Below are positions 15,133-22,776 of a stretch of DNA of 55,229 nucleotides, one piece after another. The position numbers and the translations under genes are program-made. Origin of the DNA: Nitrospirillum pindoramense (GTDB lineage: Bacteria > Pseudomonadota > Alphaproteobacteria > Azospirillales > Azospirillaceae). The stretch lies in the NCBI RefSeq assembly GCF_007827955.1, contig NZ_VITR01000024.1, positions 1 through 55,229 of the forward strand, in the 5' to 3' direction. The notes beneath the pieces were generated by a model. The model was not told the DNA's origin. It did no database searches and worked only from the letters and a program-made list of their open reading frames with translations. Each line of letters starts with the position of its first letter. The first letter of the stretch is position 1.

Positions 15133-17115
15133 ATGCGTTCACAGCAGGATGGCGGGGCGGGGATGACTCAGGCGGAACCGGTGGTGAAGGACGAGGGCGG
15201 GCCCGATAGCCTGCAGGATCACAGCCCGCAGGAGCATGGCCACGGCCATGTGCATGGCAGCCGGGCTGCCCTGATGCTGGGCGCGTTGGGCGTCGTCTTC
15301 GGCGATATCGGCACCTCTCCCCTCTATGCCATGCAGACGGCCCTGGGCGCCGTCACCCATCATGGCCGGCTGCCCAGCGAGGGCGACGTGCTGGGGGTGG
15401 TCAGCCTGATCATCTGGGCGCTGATCCTGATCGTGGCGGTCAAGTATGTCGCCCTGGTGCTGCGTGCCGACAATGATGGCGAGGGCGGCATCCTCTCGCT
15501 CCTGTCCCTGGTGCATCCGCCCAACGCCCGGGAAATGGTGCCCATGGTGGTGTTCCTGGGCATCTGCGGCGCCGCCCTGCTGTTCGGCGACGGCGCCATC
15601 ACGCCCGCCATTTCCGTCCTGTCGGCCATGGAGGGCCTGGTGGTGGCGGATAGCCACCTGGGCGCTTTCGTCCTGCCCCTGACCATTGCCGTCCTGGTGG
15701 CGCTGTTCGCCATCCAGCACCGGGGCACCGGCGCCATCGGCCGCCTGTTCGGCCCCATCATGGCGCTGTGGTTCGCCATGCTGGCCGCCGTCGGCCTGTT
15801 CCATGTCGTCCAGCGTCCGGACATCCTGATGGCCTTCAACCCGCTGTCGGCGGAGCATCTGCTGGTGCATGCCCCCGGCGTGGCTTTCGCCGTGTTCGGC
15901 GCCGTCTTCCTGGCGCTGACGGGGGCGGAGGCGCTGTACGCCGACATGGGCCATTTCGGCGCCGGCGCCATCCGCCGCGCCTGGTTCGTGGTCGTCTTCC
16001 CGGCGCTGATCCTGAACTATCTGGGCCAGGGCGCCCTGCTGCTGGACCGGCCCGAGGCGGTGGACAACCCCTTCTATCGCCTGGCGCCGGACTGGGCGCT
16101 GGTGCCCCTGGTCATCCTGGCCACGATGGCCACGGTCATCGCCAGCCAGGCGCTGATCTCCGGCGTGTTTTCCATGACGCGCCAGGCCATCACCCTGCGC
16201 CTGCTGCCGCGCATGTCCATCTCCCCCACCTCGCGCAAGTCCTACGGCCAGATCTATGTGGGCGTGGTCAACTGGCTGCTGATGCTGGCGACGCTGATGA
16301 TCGTGCTGGGCTTCCGCCATTCCGAGGCGCTGGCGGCGGCCTACGGCATCGCCGTGTCGGCCACCATGCTGATCACCACCATCCTGCTGCGCCGGGTGAT
16401 GCGGGAGCTTTGGGACTGGCCGGCCATTCCCACCAACCTGATGATGGGCTTCTTCGCCGCCGTCGATCTCGCCTTCCTGGTGGCCAACAGCACCAAGCTG
16501 CTGGAGGGCGGCTGGCTGCCGCTCGCCATCGGCGGCTTCATCGCCTTCCTGATGGTGGCCTGGCGCAAGGGCAGCGCCATCGTGCAGATCAAGTTGAGTG
16601 AGGGCGGCACCAGCTTCACGGAGTTCATGGAGCGGGTGGAGGAAACGGTGGTCCACCGCCTGCCGGGCACGGCGGTGTTCGTGACCCGCACGGCCGACCG
16701 CGTGTCGCCTATGCTGGTCCACCACGTCACCCATAACCGAGTGCTGCACGAGCACGTCATCCTGCTGACCCTGGTGCCGACCAAGCGGCCGCGCGTGCCG
16801 GCGGCTGAGCGCCTGGCGGTGGAGCAGCTGGGCAACGGCTTCTGGCGGGTCACGGTGCGCATCGGCTTCATGCAGAAGCCGGACGTGCCCACGGTCATGC
16901 GCGGGCTGGCCCGCCTGGGCCTGGCCTTCTGCCGGGAGGAGGTGACCTATTACATCTCCCACGAGCGCCTGATCCGGGCGGAGCGGAACCCGGCGCTGTC
17001 CGGCCCGGTCTGGACCGCCTATCACCTGATGCAGCGCCTGGGCCTGCGGGCGTCGGATTACTTCCACCTGCCGCCCGATCAGGTGATGGAGGTTGGGTTC
17101 AGGCTGGAGGTTTAG
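15133..17115 (+). CDS. kup: Low-affinity potassium uptake protein Kup
   Basis: About 660 residues from ATG 15133, or 650 from ATG 15163, which has a GGCGGGGCGGGG stretch before it; an upstream TTG (15112) is also open, so the start is uncertain. The conserved core begins LGALGVVFGDIGTSPLYAMQTAL, the signature opening of KUP/HAK/KT K+:H+ symporters. About 12 membrane segments follow (to residue ~480), with GDGAITPAISVLSAMEG and GAVFLALTGAEALYADMGHFG, and then a cytoplasmic C-terminal domain. Length is normal for the family. A His-rich stretch (HSPQEHGHGHVHGS) precedes the first helix. The gene is transcribed alone, converges on the LysR gene, and a repeat element fills the gap between them. 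Confidence 0.93.
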   Translation: MRSQQDGGAGMTQAEPVVKDEGGPDSLQDHSPQEHGHGHVHGSRAALMLGALGVVFGDIGTSPLYAMQTALGAVTHHGRLPSEGDVLGVVSLIIWALILIVAVKYVALVLRADNDGEGGILSLLSLVHPPNAREMVPMVVFLGICGAALLFGDGAITPAISVLSAMEGLVVADSHLGAFVLPLTIAVLVALFAIQHRGTGAIGRLFGPIMALWFAMLAAVGLFHVVQRPDILMAFNPLSAEHLLVHAPGVAFAVFGAVFLALTGAEALYADMGHFGAGAIRRAWFVVVFPALILNYLGQGALLLDRPEAVDNPFYRLAPDWALVPLVILATMATVIASQALISGVFSMTRQAITLRLLPRMSISPTSRKSYGQIYVGVVNWLLMLATLMIVLGFRHSEALAAAYGIAVSATMLITTILLRRVMRELWDWPAIPTNLMMGFFAAVDLAFLVANSTKLLEGGWLPLAIGGFIAFLMVAWRKGSAIVQIKLSEGGTSFTEFMERVEETVVHRLPGTAVFVTRTADRVSPMLVHHVTHNRVLHEHVILLTLVPTKRPRVPAAERLAVEQLGNGFWRVTVRIGFMQKPDVPTVMRGLARLGLAFCREEVTYYISHERLIRAERNPALSGPVWTAYHLMQRLGLRASDYFHLPPDQVMEVGFRLEV

Positions 17116-17126
17116 GGTTGTTGAAG

Positions 17127-17243
17127 GTTCCCTCAGTCGCCGGGCGCCAGCATCCGCTGGCTTGGCTCATCCTCGATTTCCAGTCCGCCTTCGGCTCCCC
17201 GTAAATCTCCGGGGGACGCGGTCGCGTCGTAGCGGCCTGAGGG
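17127..17243 (+). repeat. Dispersed structured repeat, copy 1
   Basis: Fills the gap between the convergent kup and lysR genes. It starts GTTCCCTCAG and has hairpin 1 at 17146-17161 (GCCAGC, loop ATCC, GCTGGC) and hairpin 2 at 17215-17228 (GACGC, loop GGTC, GCGTC). CCCTCAG (17130-17136) can pair with CTGAGGG (17237-17243), closing the whole unit. The same architecture recurs at 29658 and 55019. It may act here as a bidirectional 3'-end structure. Confidence 0.75.
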
Positions 17244-17244
17244 C

Positions 17245-18150
17245 TCATGCCGCGCAGATCTGGCGCACGCAGGCGCGCAGCCAGCGGTGGGCGGGGTCGG
17301 CATCCAGGCGGGGGTGCCACAGCAGCGACACGGTGATCTCCGGCACCTCGACCGGCAGGGCGAAGGTGAACAGGCCCTCACGCAGGGTCAGGGTGTGCCG
17401 TTCCGGCACGGTGGCCACCAGGTCGGTGGCGCGTGCCAGGGTCAAGGCCGCGGAGAAGTCGCCGACGATGACGGCGACGTCGCGCGTCAGGCCCAGCGGT
17501 TCCAGCGCCGCGTCCACCGGGGCCTGGCGACGGTCCGCATCATGCTCCCGGCGGGCCACGGCGATATGCCGGGCGGCGGCGAAGCGTGCCGGGGTGATGG
17601 CGCCTTGACTTAAAGGGTGCCCTGCCCGCGCCACGCCGACGAAGCGGTCGCGGAACAGGGCCTGGGCGCGAATCTCCGGCCCCATGCTGTCACCCACCAC
17701 CCCGGTTTCCAGGTCGACGGCGCCATCGCGCAGCGGCGTGCTGCCCTTGTCCGGCTTGGGGGCGAAGCGCAAACGCACGCCCGGCGCCTCCCGCGCCAGC
17801 CGGGTGACGAGGGCGACGCCGAAGCTTTCCACGAAACCCTCGCGCGTGCGCAGGGTGAAGGTGCGGGTGAGGCGCGCCAGGTCCAGCCCCTCCGCCGGGC
17901 GCAGCACGGCCTCCGCCTCCCGCACCAGGGGGGCCACCCGTTCGCGCAACTCCAGCGCGCGGGGGGTGGGCACCAGGCCCCGACCGGCCCGCACCAGCAG
18001 CGGATCGCCCGTCACCTCCCGCAGGCGGCCCAGCGCCCGGCTCATGGCGGAGGGGCTGAGCCGCAGGCGGCGCGCGGCCTTGGCCACGCTGCCCTCGCTC
18101 AGCAGCACGTCCAGGGTGATCAGCAGATTCAGGTCGGGCAGGGTGGCCAT
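17245..18150 (-). CDS. LysR-family transcriptional regulator
   Basis: 301 residues from ATG 18150, chosen over the upstream starts at 18165 and 18198 because AGGA precedes it by 6 bases and the family N-terminus (PDLNLLITLDVLLSEGSVAKAARR) follows directly. The winged helix-turn-helix (about residues 5-65: AARRLRLSPSAMSRALGRLRE, then DPLLVRAGRGLVPTPRA) is of the NodD-like LysR subgroup. Residues 90-295 are the periplasmic-binding-protein-like effector domain. It diverges from the MFS efflux gene with a 128-base shared upstream region, the standard layout for a LysR protein controlling its neighbour. The effector is unknown. It converges with kup. Confidence 0.92.
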   Translation of the reverse strand: MATLPDLNLLITLDVLLSEGSVAKAARRLRLSPSAMSRALGRLREVTGDPLLVRAGRGLVPTPRALELRERVAPLVREAEAVLRPAEGLDLARLTRTFTLRTREGFVESFGVALVTRLAREAPGVRLRFAPKPDKGSTPLRDGAVDLETGVVGDSMGPEIRAQALFRDRFVGVARAGHPLSQGAITPARFAAARHIAVARREHDADRRQAPVDAALEPLGLTRDVAVIVGDFSAALTLARATDLVATVPERHTLTLREGLFTFALPVEVPEITVSLLWHPRLDADPAHRWLRACVRQICAA

Positions 18151-18178
18151 GGTCGATCCTAGCATGCGATGCGGCCCA

Positions 18179-18232
18179 ATATGGCGCGTCGTATGCACGA
18201 ATATGCTGCAGACCGTGCGCGTTCCGCCATAT
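18179..18232. promoter_or_regulatory. Inverted repeat in the lysR/MFS divergent promoter
   Basis: ATATGGCG (18179-18186) and CGCCATAT (18225-18232) are perfect 8-base arms separated by 38 bases. Several ATGC repeats (around 18164-18207) lie before and between them. Position and layout fit binding by the adjacent LysR protein, but no canonical T-N11-A box was assigned with certainty. Confidence 0.35.
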
Positions 18233-18278
18233 CACGGCGCCGGCTACCGTCCGCCTGAACCGATGAGCGGAGGGTGAC

Positions 18279-19739
18279 ATGACCTCGATACCTGTGGATC
18301 AACGACTGACGGTGGCGGCGATGGGGACGCGGTGGGCGCTGCCGGCGCTGTCCTTGTGCGTGCTGCTGTCCTCCCTGGGCACCAGCGTCGCCAATGTGGC
18401 CCTGCCCACCTTGGCCTCGGCCTTGGCGGCGCCCTTCCAGCAGGTGCAATGGGTGGTGCTGGCCTATCTGCTGGCCATGACCACCCTGATCGTCAGCGTC
18501 GGGCGACTGGGTGATCTGGTCGGGCGCCGTCGAACGCTGCTGGCGGGCCTGGCCTTGTTCACCGGCGCCTCGGCGCTGTGCGGCCTGGCGCCTGGGCTGG
18601 GCGTCCTGGTCGCCGCGCGGGCGGCGCAGGGGCTGGGCGCCTCGGCCATGATGGTCCTGGCCCTGGCCTTCGTGAGCGGATCGGTGCCCGGGGACCGCGT
18701 CGGCCGCGCCATGGGTTTGATGGGCACCATGTCGGCCGTGGGCACGGCGTTGGGGCCTTCCCTTGGCGGGGTGCTGATTGCCGTCCTGGGCTGGAGGGCG
18801 ATCTTCCTTGTCAATCTGCCGCTGGGCGGTCTGGCCCTGTTCCTGGCGTGGCGCGCACTGCCGGTGGACAGCGGCGGTGGCGAGGGCGGGTGGTCCGGCT
18901 TTGATGGCGCCGGCACGGTGTTGCTGGGGGGGACGTTGGCGCTGTACGCCCTGGCCATGACCCTGGGGCGGGGGCAGTGGGGGCCCTTGAACCTGGCGCT
19001 GCTGGCGGGGACGGTCGTGGGGGCCGGGCTGTTCGCGGTGGTGGAGGCGCGGGTGCGGTCGCCGCTGGTGCGTTTGCGCCTGTTGCGCGATCCGGCGGTG
19101 GGGCCGGGCCTGGCGGGCAGTGCTGCCGTGGCGACGGTGATGGCGACCACCTTTGTCGTGGGCCCCTTCTACCTGGCCCGGGCCCTGGGCTTGAGCCCGG
19201 CCGGCGTGGGGCTGGTGATGTCCGCCGGACCGTTGATGTCGGCCCTGGCCGGGGTGCCGGCCGGCCGCCTGGTCGACCGCTTTGGGGCGGTGCGCATCAG
19301 CATCATCGGCCTGGGCGCCATGGTGGCCGGCACCGTGTTGATGGCATCGGCGGGGTTGGTTCTGGAGGGGGCTGTCCTGGGCGTTGCCGGCTATGTCGGG
19401 CCCATCGCCGTGTTGACCGTCGGCTACGCCCTGTTCCAGGCGGCCAACAACACCGCCGTGATGTCTGGCGTTCCGGCGGACCGGCGGGGTGTCGTCTCCG
19501 GCATCCTGAACCTGTCGCGCAACCTGGGTCTGATCACCGGCGCCTCCGCCATGGGAGCGGTCTTCACCCTGGCCGCCGGCGTGCCGGACATCACCGCCGC
19601 CCCGGCGGCCGCGGTCGCCAGTGGCATGTACATCACCTTCCTGGTGGCTGGTGGCCTGGTCACCCTGGCCCTGCTGCTGATGGGCGTCAGCGGCGGCCGA
19701 ATGCGGAAGGAAGAAGGGGCGTCTGGGCGCGGTTCCTGA
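18279..19739 (+). CDS. MFS drug-efflux transporter, DHA2 (14-helix) family
   Basis: 486 residues from ATG 18279, with GGAGGGTG just upstream. About 14 hydrophobic segments fill the protein. Motif A-like GRLGDLVGRRRTLLAG follows helix 2, and antiporter motif C-like GTALGPSLGGVL lies in helix 5; with QWVVLAYLLAMTTL these are typical of EmrB/QacA-type proton antiporters. No EmrA-type membrane fusion partner is adjacent, so it probably works alone in the inner membrane. It diverges from a LysR regulator that is the likely controller. The substrate cannot be read from the sequence. Confidence 0.9.
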   Translation: MTSIPVDQRLTVAAMGTRWALPALSLCVLLSSLGTSVANVALPTLASALAAPFQQVQWVVLAYLLAMTTLIVSVGRLGDLVGRRRTLLAGLALFTGASALCGLAPGLGVLVAARAAQGLGASAMMVLALAFVSGSVPGDRVGRAMGLMGTMSAVGTALGPSLGGVLIAVLGWRAIFLVNLPLGGLALFLAWRALPVDSGGGEGGWSGFDGAGTVLLGGTLALYALAMTLGRGQWGPLNLALLAGTVVGAGLFAVVEARVRSPLVRLRLLRDPAVGPGLAGSAAVATVMATTFVVGPFYLARALGLSPAGVGLVMSAGPLMSALAGVPAGRLVDRFGAVRISIIGLGAMVAGTVLMASAGLVLEGAVLGVAGYVGPIAVLTVGYALFQAANNTAVMSGVPADRRGVVSGILNLSRNLGLITGASAMGAVFTLAAGVPDITAAPAAAVASGMYITFLVAGGLVTLALLLMGVSGGRMRKEEGASGRGS

Positions 19740-20055
19740 TTCCCGGCCGGGCGGCGCGTTCGTCATCCGCGCCGTCCGGGCCCGGCCATGGACTTCGCGC
19801 GCGGCATGTTCCAACGGCGCAGGAAAACCCTACCCCCCGTGCAGAAGCCGATTAGGGAATTACAGGCTTAAGTCGTTTTAATTAAATGAATAGAAATGCC
19901 GCCGTTCGGCAGGGCGACTCGTCACGGAACGGGGCGATCAGAGACGGATTTTCTCGATAATTATCGGGCATAACGTTTCCGATTGTGTTGATCGGCTCGA
20001 TATTCCGATGATTTGACGGGGATGTAATTCAGAGTATTGGTTTCCGGAGGTTGTT
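19740..20055 (+). promoter_or_regulatory. Intergenic region upstream of the first PAS-PAS chemoreceptor
   Basis: 316 bases without a gene, strikingly AT-rich from about 19850 (TTTTAATTAAATG near 19877). A perfect 12-base palindrome CGATAATTATCG lies at 19955-19966. A GC-rich hairpin after the MFS gene (19748-19778) is listed separately. The AT-rich part presumably holds the chemoreceptor promoter; I found no confident sigma-28 -35/-10 pair. Confidence 0.4.
19748..19778 (+). terminator. Possible terminator hairpin after the MFS gene
   Basis: CGGGCGGCGCG (19748-19758) pairs with CGCGCCGTCCG (19768-19778) over 11 bp with one G-T wobble, 9 bases after the stop codon. No T-run follows, so termination efficiency is doubtful. 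Confidence 0.4.
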
Positions 20056-21537
20056 TTGTTCACTGGACTCTCCCAGAGGTCCCGAAAGATGGCCTCTACT
20101 TTGAAGGCCCTGGACCGCTCGCAGGCGGTGATTGAGTTTTCCCTGGATGGCAGGGTGCTGACCGCCAACAGGAACTTCCTCGCGGCCATGGGTTACACCC
20201 TGGCGGAAATCCAGGGCCATCCGCACAGCCTGTTCGTGGACGAGGCGGAACGGAACAGCGCCGCCTACAAGGCGTTCTGGGACGCGCTGCGGCGCGGGGA
20301 ATACCAAGCGGCGCAGGTCAAGCGCGTCGGCAAGGGCGGGCGCACGGTGTGGTTCGAAGCCAGCTATAATCCCGTCCTCGACGGGGCCGGCCGGCCGGTG
20401 ACGGTGGTGGCGTACGCCACCGACATCACGGCGCAGAAGTTGGAATACGTGGACATGCGGGGTCAGATGGCGGCCATCCGCAAGTCGCAAGCGGTGATCG
20501 AGTTCGCCCTGGATGGCACGGTGCTGACCGCCAACGACCTGTTCCTGAACACCCTGGGCTATACCCTGGACGAGGTGCGGGGTCAGCCGCACGCCACGTT
20601 CGTGGAACCGGCCGAGCGTGACAGCGCCGAATACCGAACCTTCTGGGACACGCTGCGGCGTGGGGAATACCGGGCGGCGCAGTTCAAGCGCATCGGCAAG
20701 GGCGGGCGCGTGGTGTGGATCGAGGCGTCCTACAACCCCATTTTCGATTTGAACGGCCAGCCGTTCAAGGTGGTGAAGTACGCGACCGACATCACCCGCC
20801 AGATTCAGATGCTGGCGGACCTCAAGCAGTTGATCGACAAGAACTTCGGCGAGGTCGACCAGGCCATGGCGCGCGCCACCGGCCAATCGGGCGAGGCCCT
20901 GCACGCGGCCGAGGATACCTCGGGTGCCGTGCAGATGATGGCGTCCAGCGTGGAAGAGCTGGCGGCCTCCATCCGCGAAATCTCGCAAAGCATGGCGCAG
21001 TCGCGGGCGGCGGCGGAAAGCGCCGCCCAACTGGCGGACATGGCCGACGCCTCGACCCAGCAATTGGCCGGGGTCGCCCGCTCCATGGAAAGCGTGGTGG
21101 AGGTCATCCGCGGCATCGCGGGGCAGATCAACCTGCTGGCGCTGAACGCCACCATCGAGGCGGCGCGGGCGGGCGAGGCGGGCAAGGGCTTCGCCGTCGT
21201 GGCGACGGAGGTGAAGAACCTGGCCATGCAGTCCGCCAACGCGACCCAGCAAATCTCCAACGAGATCGAGGGGATGCAGGCCGTCTCGGGTGAGGTGGTG
21301 GGGGCGCTGTCCACCATCCGACAATCCATCGGCACGGTGCGGGAATATGTGACCAGCACCGCCAGTGCGGTGGAGGAGCAGAGTGCCGTGACCCGCGACA
21401 TGTCCTCCAACATGCAAGGCACAGCCGTGGCGGTGGAAACCGTGACTGCCAACCTTGGCGCCATCGCCGCCGCCATCGGCCAAGTCGGCCAGGCGGTCGC
21501 CACCACCAAGCAGGCCGCGCACATCCTGGCACGATAG
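20056..21537 (+). CDS. Soluble PAS-PAS methyl-accepting chemotaxis protein, copy 1
   Basis: 493 residues. I take the TTG at 20056: CCGGAGG ends 5 bases before it, and its paralogue starts Met-Phe from an ATG at the same alignment position. Two PAS domains (about 20-130 and 145-252), themselves an internal duplication, each contain DGxVLTAN, GKGGR.VW and SYNP. The signalling domain follows (about 265-490), with the conserved hairpin tip [26 protein letters not shown] around residue 360. There is no membrane segment, so it is cytoplasmic. Layout and the PAS tryptophan after GKGG recall AerC of Azospirillum, an FAD-binding aerotaxis/energy receptor, but cofactor binding is inferred. No NWETF-type CheR tether is present. 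About 88-90% identical by hand count to the protein at 22777. Confidence 0.88.
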   Translation: MFTGLSQRSRKMASTLKALDRSQAVIEFSLDGRVLTANRNFLAAMGYTLAEIQGHPHSLFVDEAERNSAAYKAFWDALRRGEYQAAQVKRVGKGGRTVWFEASYNPVLDGAGRPVTVVAYATDITAQKLEYVDMRGQMAAIRKSQAVIEFALDGTVLTANDLFLNTLGYTLDEVRGQPHATFVEPAERDSAEYRTFWDTLRRGEYRAAQFKRIGKGGRVVWIEASYNPIFDLNGQPFKVVKYATDITRQIQMLADLKQLIDKNFGEVDQAMARATGQSGEALHAAEDTSGAVQMMASSVEELAASIREISQSMAQSRAAAESAAQLADMADASTQQLAGVARSMESVVEVIRGIAGQINLLALNATIEAARAGEAGKGFAVVATEVKNLAMQSANATQQISNEIEGMQAVSGEVVGALSTIRQSIGTVREYVTSTASAVEEQSAVTRDMSSNMQGTAVAVETVTANLGAIAAAIGQVGQAVATTKQAAHILAR

Positions 21538-21561
21538 CCGCCGGGCCCGTCCATACTGGGC

Positions 21562-21605
21562 GCGGCGTGAGGGATAGGGGCCCCACGCCGCCGCCATTCT
21601 TTTCT
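21562..21605 (+). terminator. Terminator after chemoreceptor copy 1
   Basis: GCGGCGTG (21562-21569) pairs with CACGCCGC (21584-21591), extended by an inner GGG/CCC, and is followed by ATTCTTTTCTT. It ends just before the Zur-like palindrome and so insulates the next operon. Confidence 0.6.
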
Positions 21606-21610
21606 TGATA

Positions 21611-21630
21611 TGTTATGTTATAACGTTACA
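21611..21630 (+). promoter_or_regulatory. Zur-like operator upstream of the DUF1826 operon
   Basis: An AT-rich palindrome in GC-rich surroundings: GTTAT (21612-21616), GTT, ATAAC (21620-21624). The flanked form TGTTATGTTATAACGTTACA resembles proteobacterial Zur boxes (TGTTATANTATAACA-like). It lies 37-56 bases before the ATG of the first gene, where it could overlap the promoter. Known for the family: DUF1826 genes often lie in zinc-starvation (Zur) regulons. Binding itself is inferred. Confidence 0.5.
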
Positions 21631-21666
21631 GTCACGGGCTTTCCTCATTGAGCGGAGTCCTTGTCG

Positions 21667-21945
21667 ATGACGACCTTCACCGCCGCGCTCGGCCTGTCGC
21701 CCGGGATGGTGCCGCCCCGCTTCGCCGAAGCCCTTTTCACATTCCAGGGCGCTTTGGAGCGCTGCGAAGCCGCCGGTATTCCCGGCCACAGCGTCCTGGC
21801 CGCTGCCCTGGTGGAACTGATGCCGCGTCTGGTCACCGCGTACGGTGCTGATGGGGTTGCGGACATGCTGGCCACGCTGGCGGTCCACATCCGCAGCGAC
21901 ATGGCGGACGGCGGCCTCATGGCCGGGGAGACGACGCGGCAATGA
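21667..21945 (+). CDS. Small hypothetical protein upstream of DUF1826
   Basis: 92 residues from ATG 21667 (GCGGAG 9 bases upstream; TTG 21661 is closer but less likely). No signal peptide or membrane helix. It looks all-helical, with VPPRFAEALFTFQGALERCEAAGIPGHSVLAAALVE and a C-terminal Ala/Met-rich helix. I do not recognise a family. Its stop overlaps the next start (ATGA at 21942-21945), so it is translationally coupled to the DUF1826 gene and shares the Zur-like operator. A role in metal homeostasis is only suggested by this context. Confidence 0.7.
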   Translation: MTTFTAALGLSPGMVPPRFAEALFTFQGALERCEAAGIPGHSVLAAALVELMPRLVTAYGADGVADMLATLAVHIRSDMADGGLMAGETTRQ

Positions 21946-22595
21946 GCGTCGCCGGTATTGTCGAGGACGATACGCCCGCCGTGCTGGATCGGGTGATGGA
22001 ACCCACGGTGGGTTTGGCCTTGTGGCGGCGGAAGGGGCATCCCGGCGCGGCCCTTGATCCTTGGCTGGACACGCTGCCGGCGGAGCGCCTGCCCCACGGC
22101 CGGTTTCTGGCGCGTCTGGGCGACGTGGGCGCGGCCTTGGCGCCGCTGCTGCACGGAACGGAGGCGCCGGCGGCCTTGACGGCCGACATCACCGACCTTT
22201 GCCACCGCTTCCTGGCGGTCGCCGGTGGGGAGTGGATCGACGTGCGGCTGGAGGCCGTGGGCGGCGACGCCTGCTGGAAGTTCCACCGCGATCATGTGCG
22301 GCTGCGCCTGATCACCACCTACCGGGGACCGGGCACCCAGATCGTGGCGCCCGCCGACGCCGCCCGGGCGCTGGCGGATCAGCGGCGCTACCGCGGGCCG
22401 CTGCACGAAATGCCGCGCCATGCCGTGGCCCTGTTCAAGGGCTGTGGCGCAACCGGCTGTGGCGGCGGCCCAGCGGGGGAGGAGGACGGCGTGGTCCACC
22501 GCTCACCCTCCGTCGCCGGCACCGGCCAAGTGCGCCTGGTGCTGTGCCTGAACCTACCCTCCGCCGCGTCGCCGGAGGCGTGGGAACCGGCCTGA
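21942..22595 (+). CDS. DUF1826 domain-containing protein
   Basis: 217 residues, starting at the ATG that overlaps the upstream stop. Family features seen: CWKFHRDHVRLRLITTYRGPGTQIV in the middle, LADQRRYRGPLHEMPRHAVALFKG, and VVHRSPSVAGTGQVRLVLCL near the end. These fit the DUF1826 family, whose His/Asp pattern (KFHRDH ... VVHRSP) looks like a metal-dependent, cupin- or dioxygenase-like core. Function is not established. In other proteobacteria DUF1826 genes often sit beside COG0523 GTPases under Zur control. Here the GTPase is absent, but a Zur-like palindrome precedes the operon. The family call is firm; the zinc link is inference. Confidence 0.8.
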   Translation: MSVAGIVEDDTPAVLDRVMEPTVGLALWRRKGHPGAALDPWLDTLPAERLPHGRFLARLGDVGAALAPLLHGTEAPAALTADITDLCHRFLAVAGGEWIDVRLEAVGGDACWKFHRDHVRLRLITTYRGPGTQIVAPADAARALADQRRYRGPLHEMPRHAVALFKGCGATGCGGGPAGEEDGVVHRSPSVAGTGQVRLVLCLNLPSAASPEAWEPA

Positions 22596-22696
22596 CCTTA
22601 AGGTTAGAATTGGTCGCGCAACGTTAACAGCGTGCGAACGGCAAGGATTTGGTAATCACTCAAGGGGCACCTTGGGGGCCTAGACGTCCCAGGGTC

Positions 22697-22717
22697 AGGG
22701 CCAATGGGTTTGGCCCT
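22697..22717 (+). other. Hairpin in the leader of chemoreceptor copy 2
   Basis: AGGGCCAA (22697-22704), loop TGGGT, TTGGCCCT (22710-22717) form a perfect 8-bp stem about 60 bases before the start codon. It has no T-run, so it may be a leader structure or operator rather than a terminator for the DUF1826 operon. Confidence 0.35.
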
Positions 22718-22776
22718 CTCAGGGATCGTCGGCTTCATCCGCTCATCCGGGCGCGATCTTTACCTTGGAGTGATGA

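Noticed and set aside
17099-17381. Small minus-strand frames over the repeat and the end of lysR
   Set aside because: They are created by the GC-rich repeat element and by the antisense/shifted frames of lysR; products are Arg/Pro/Cys-rich without family matches.
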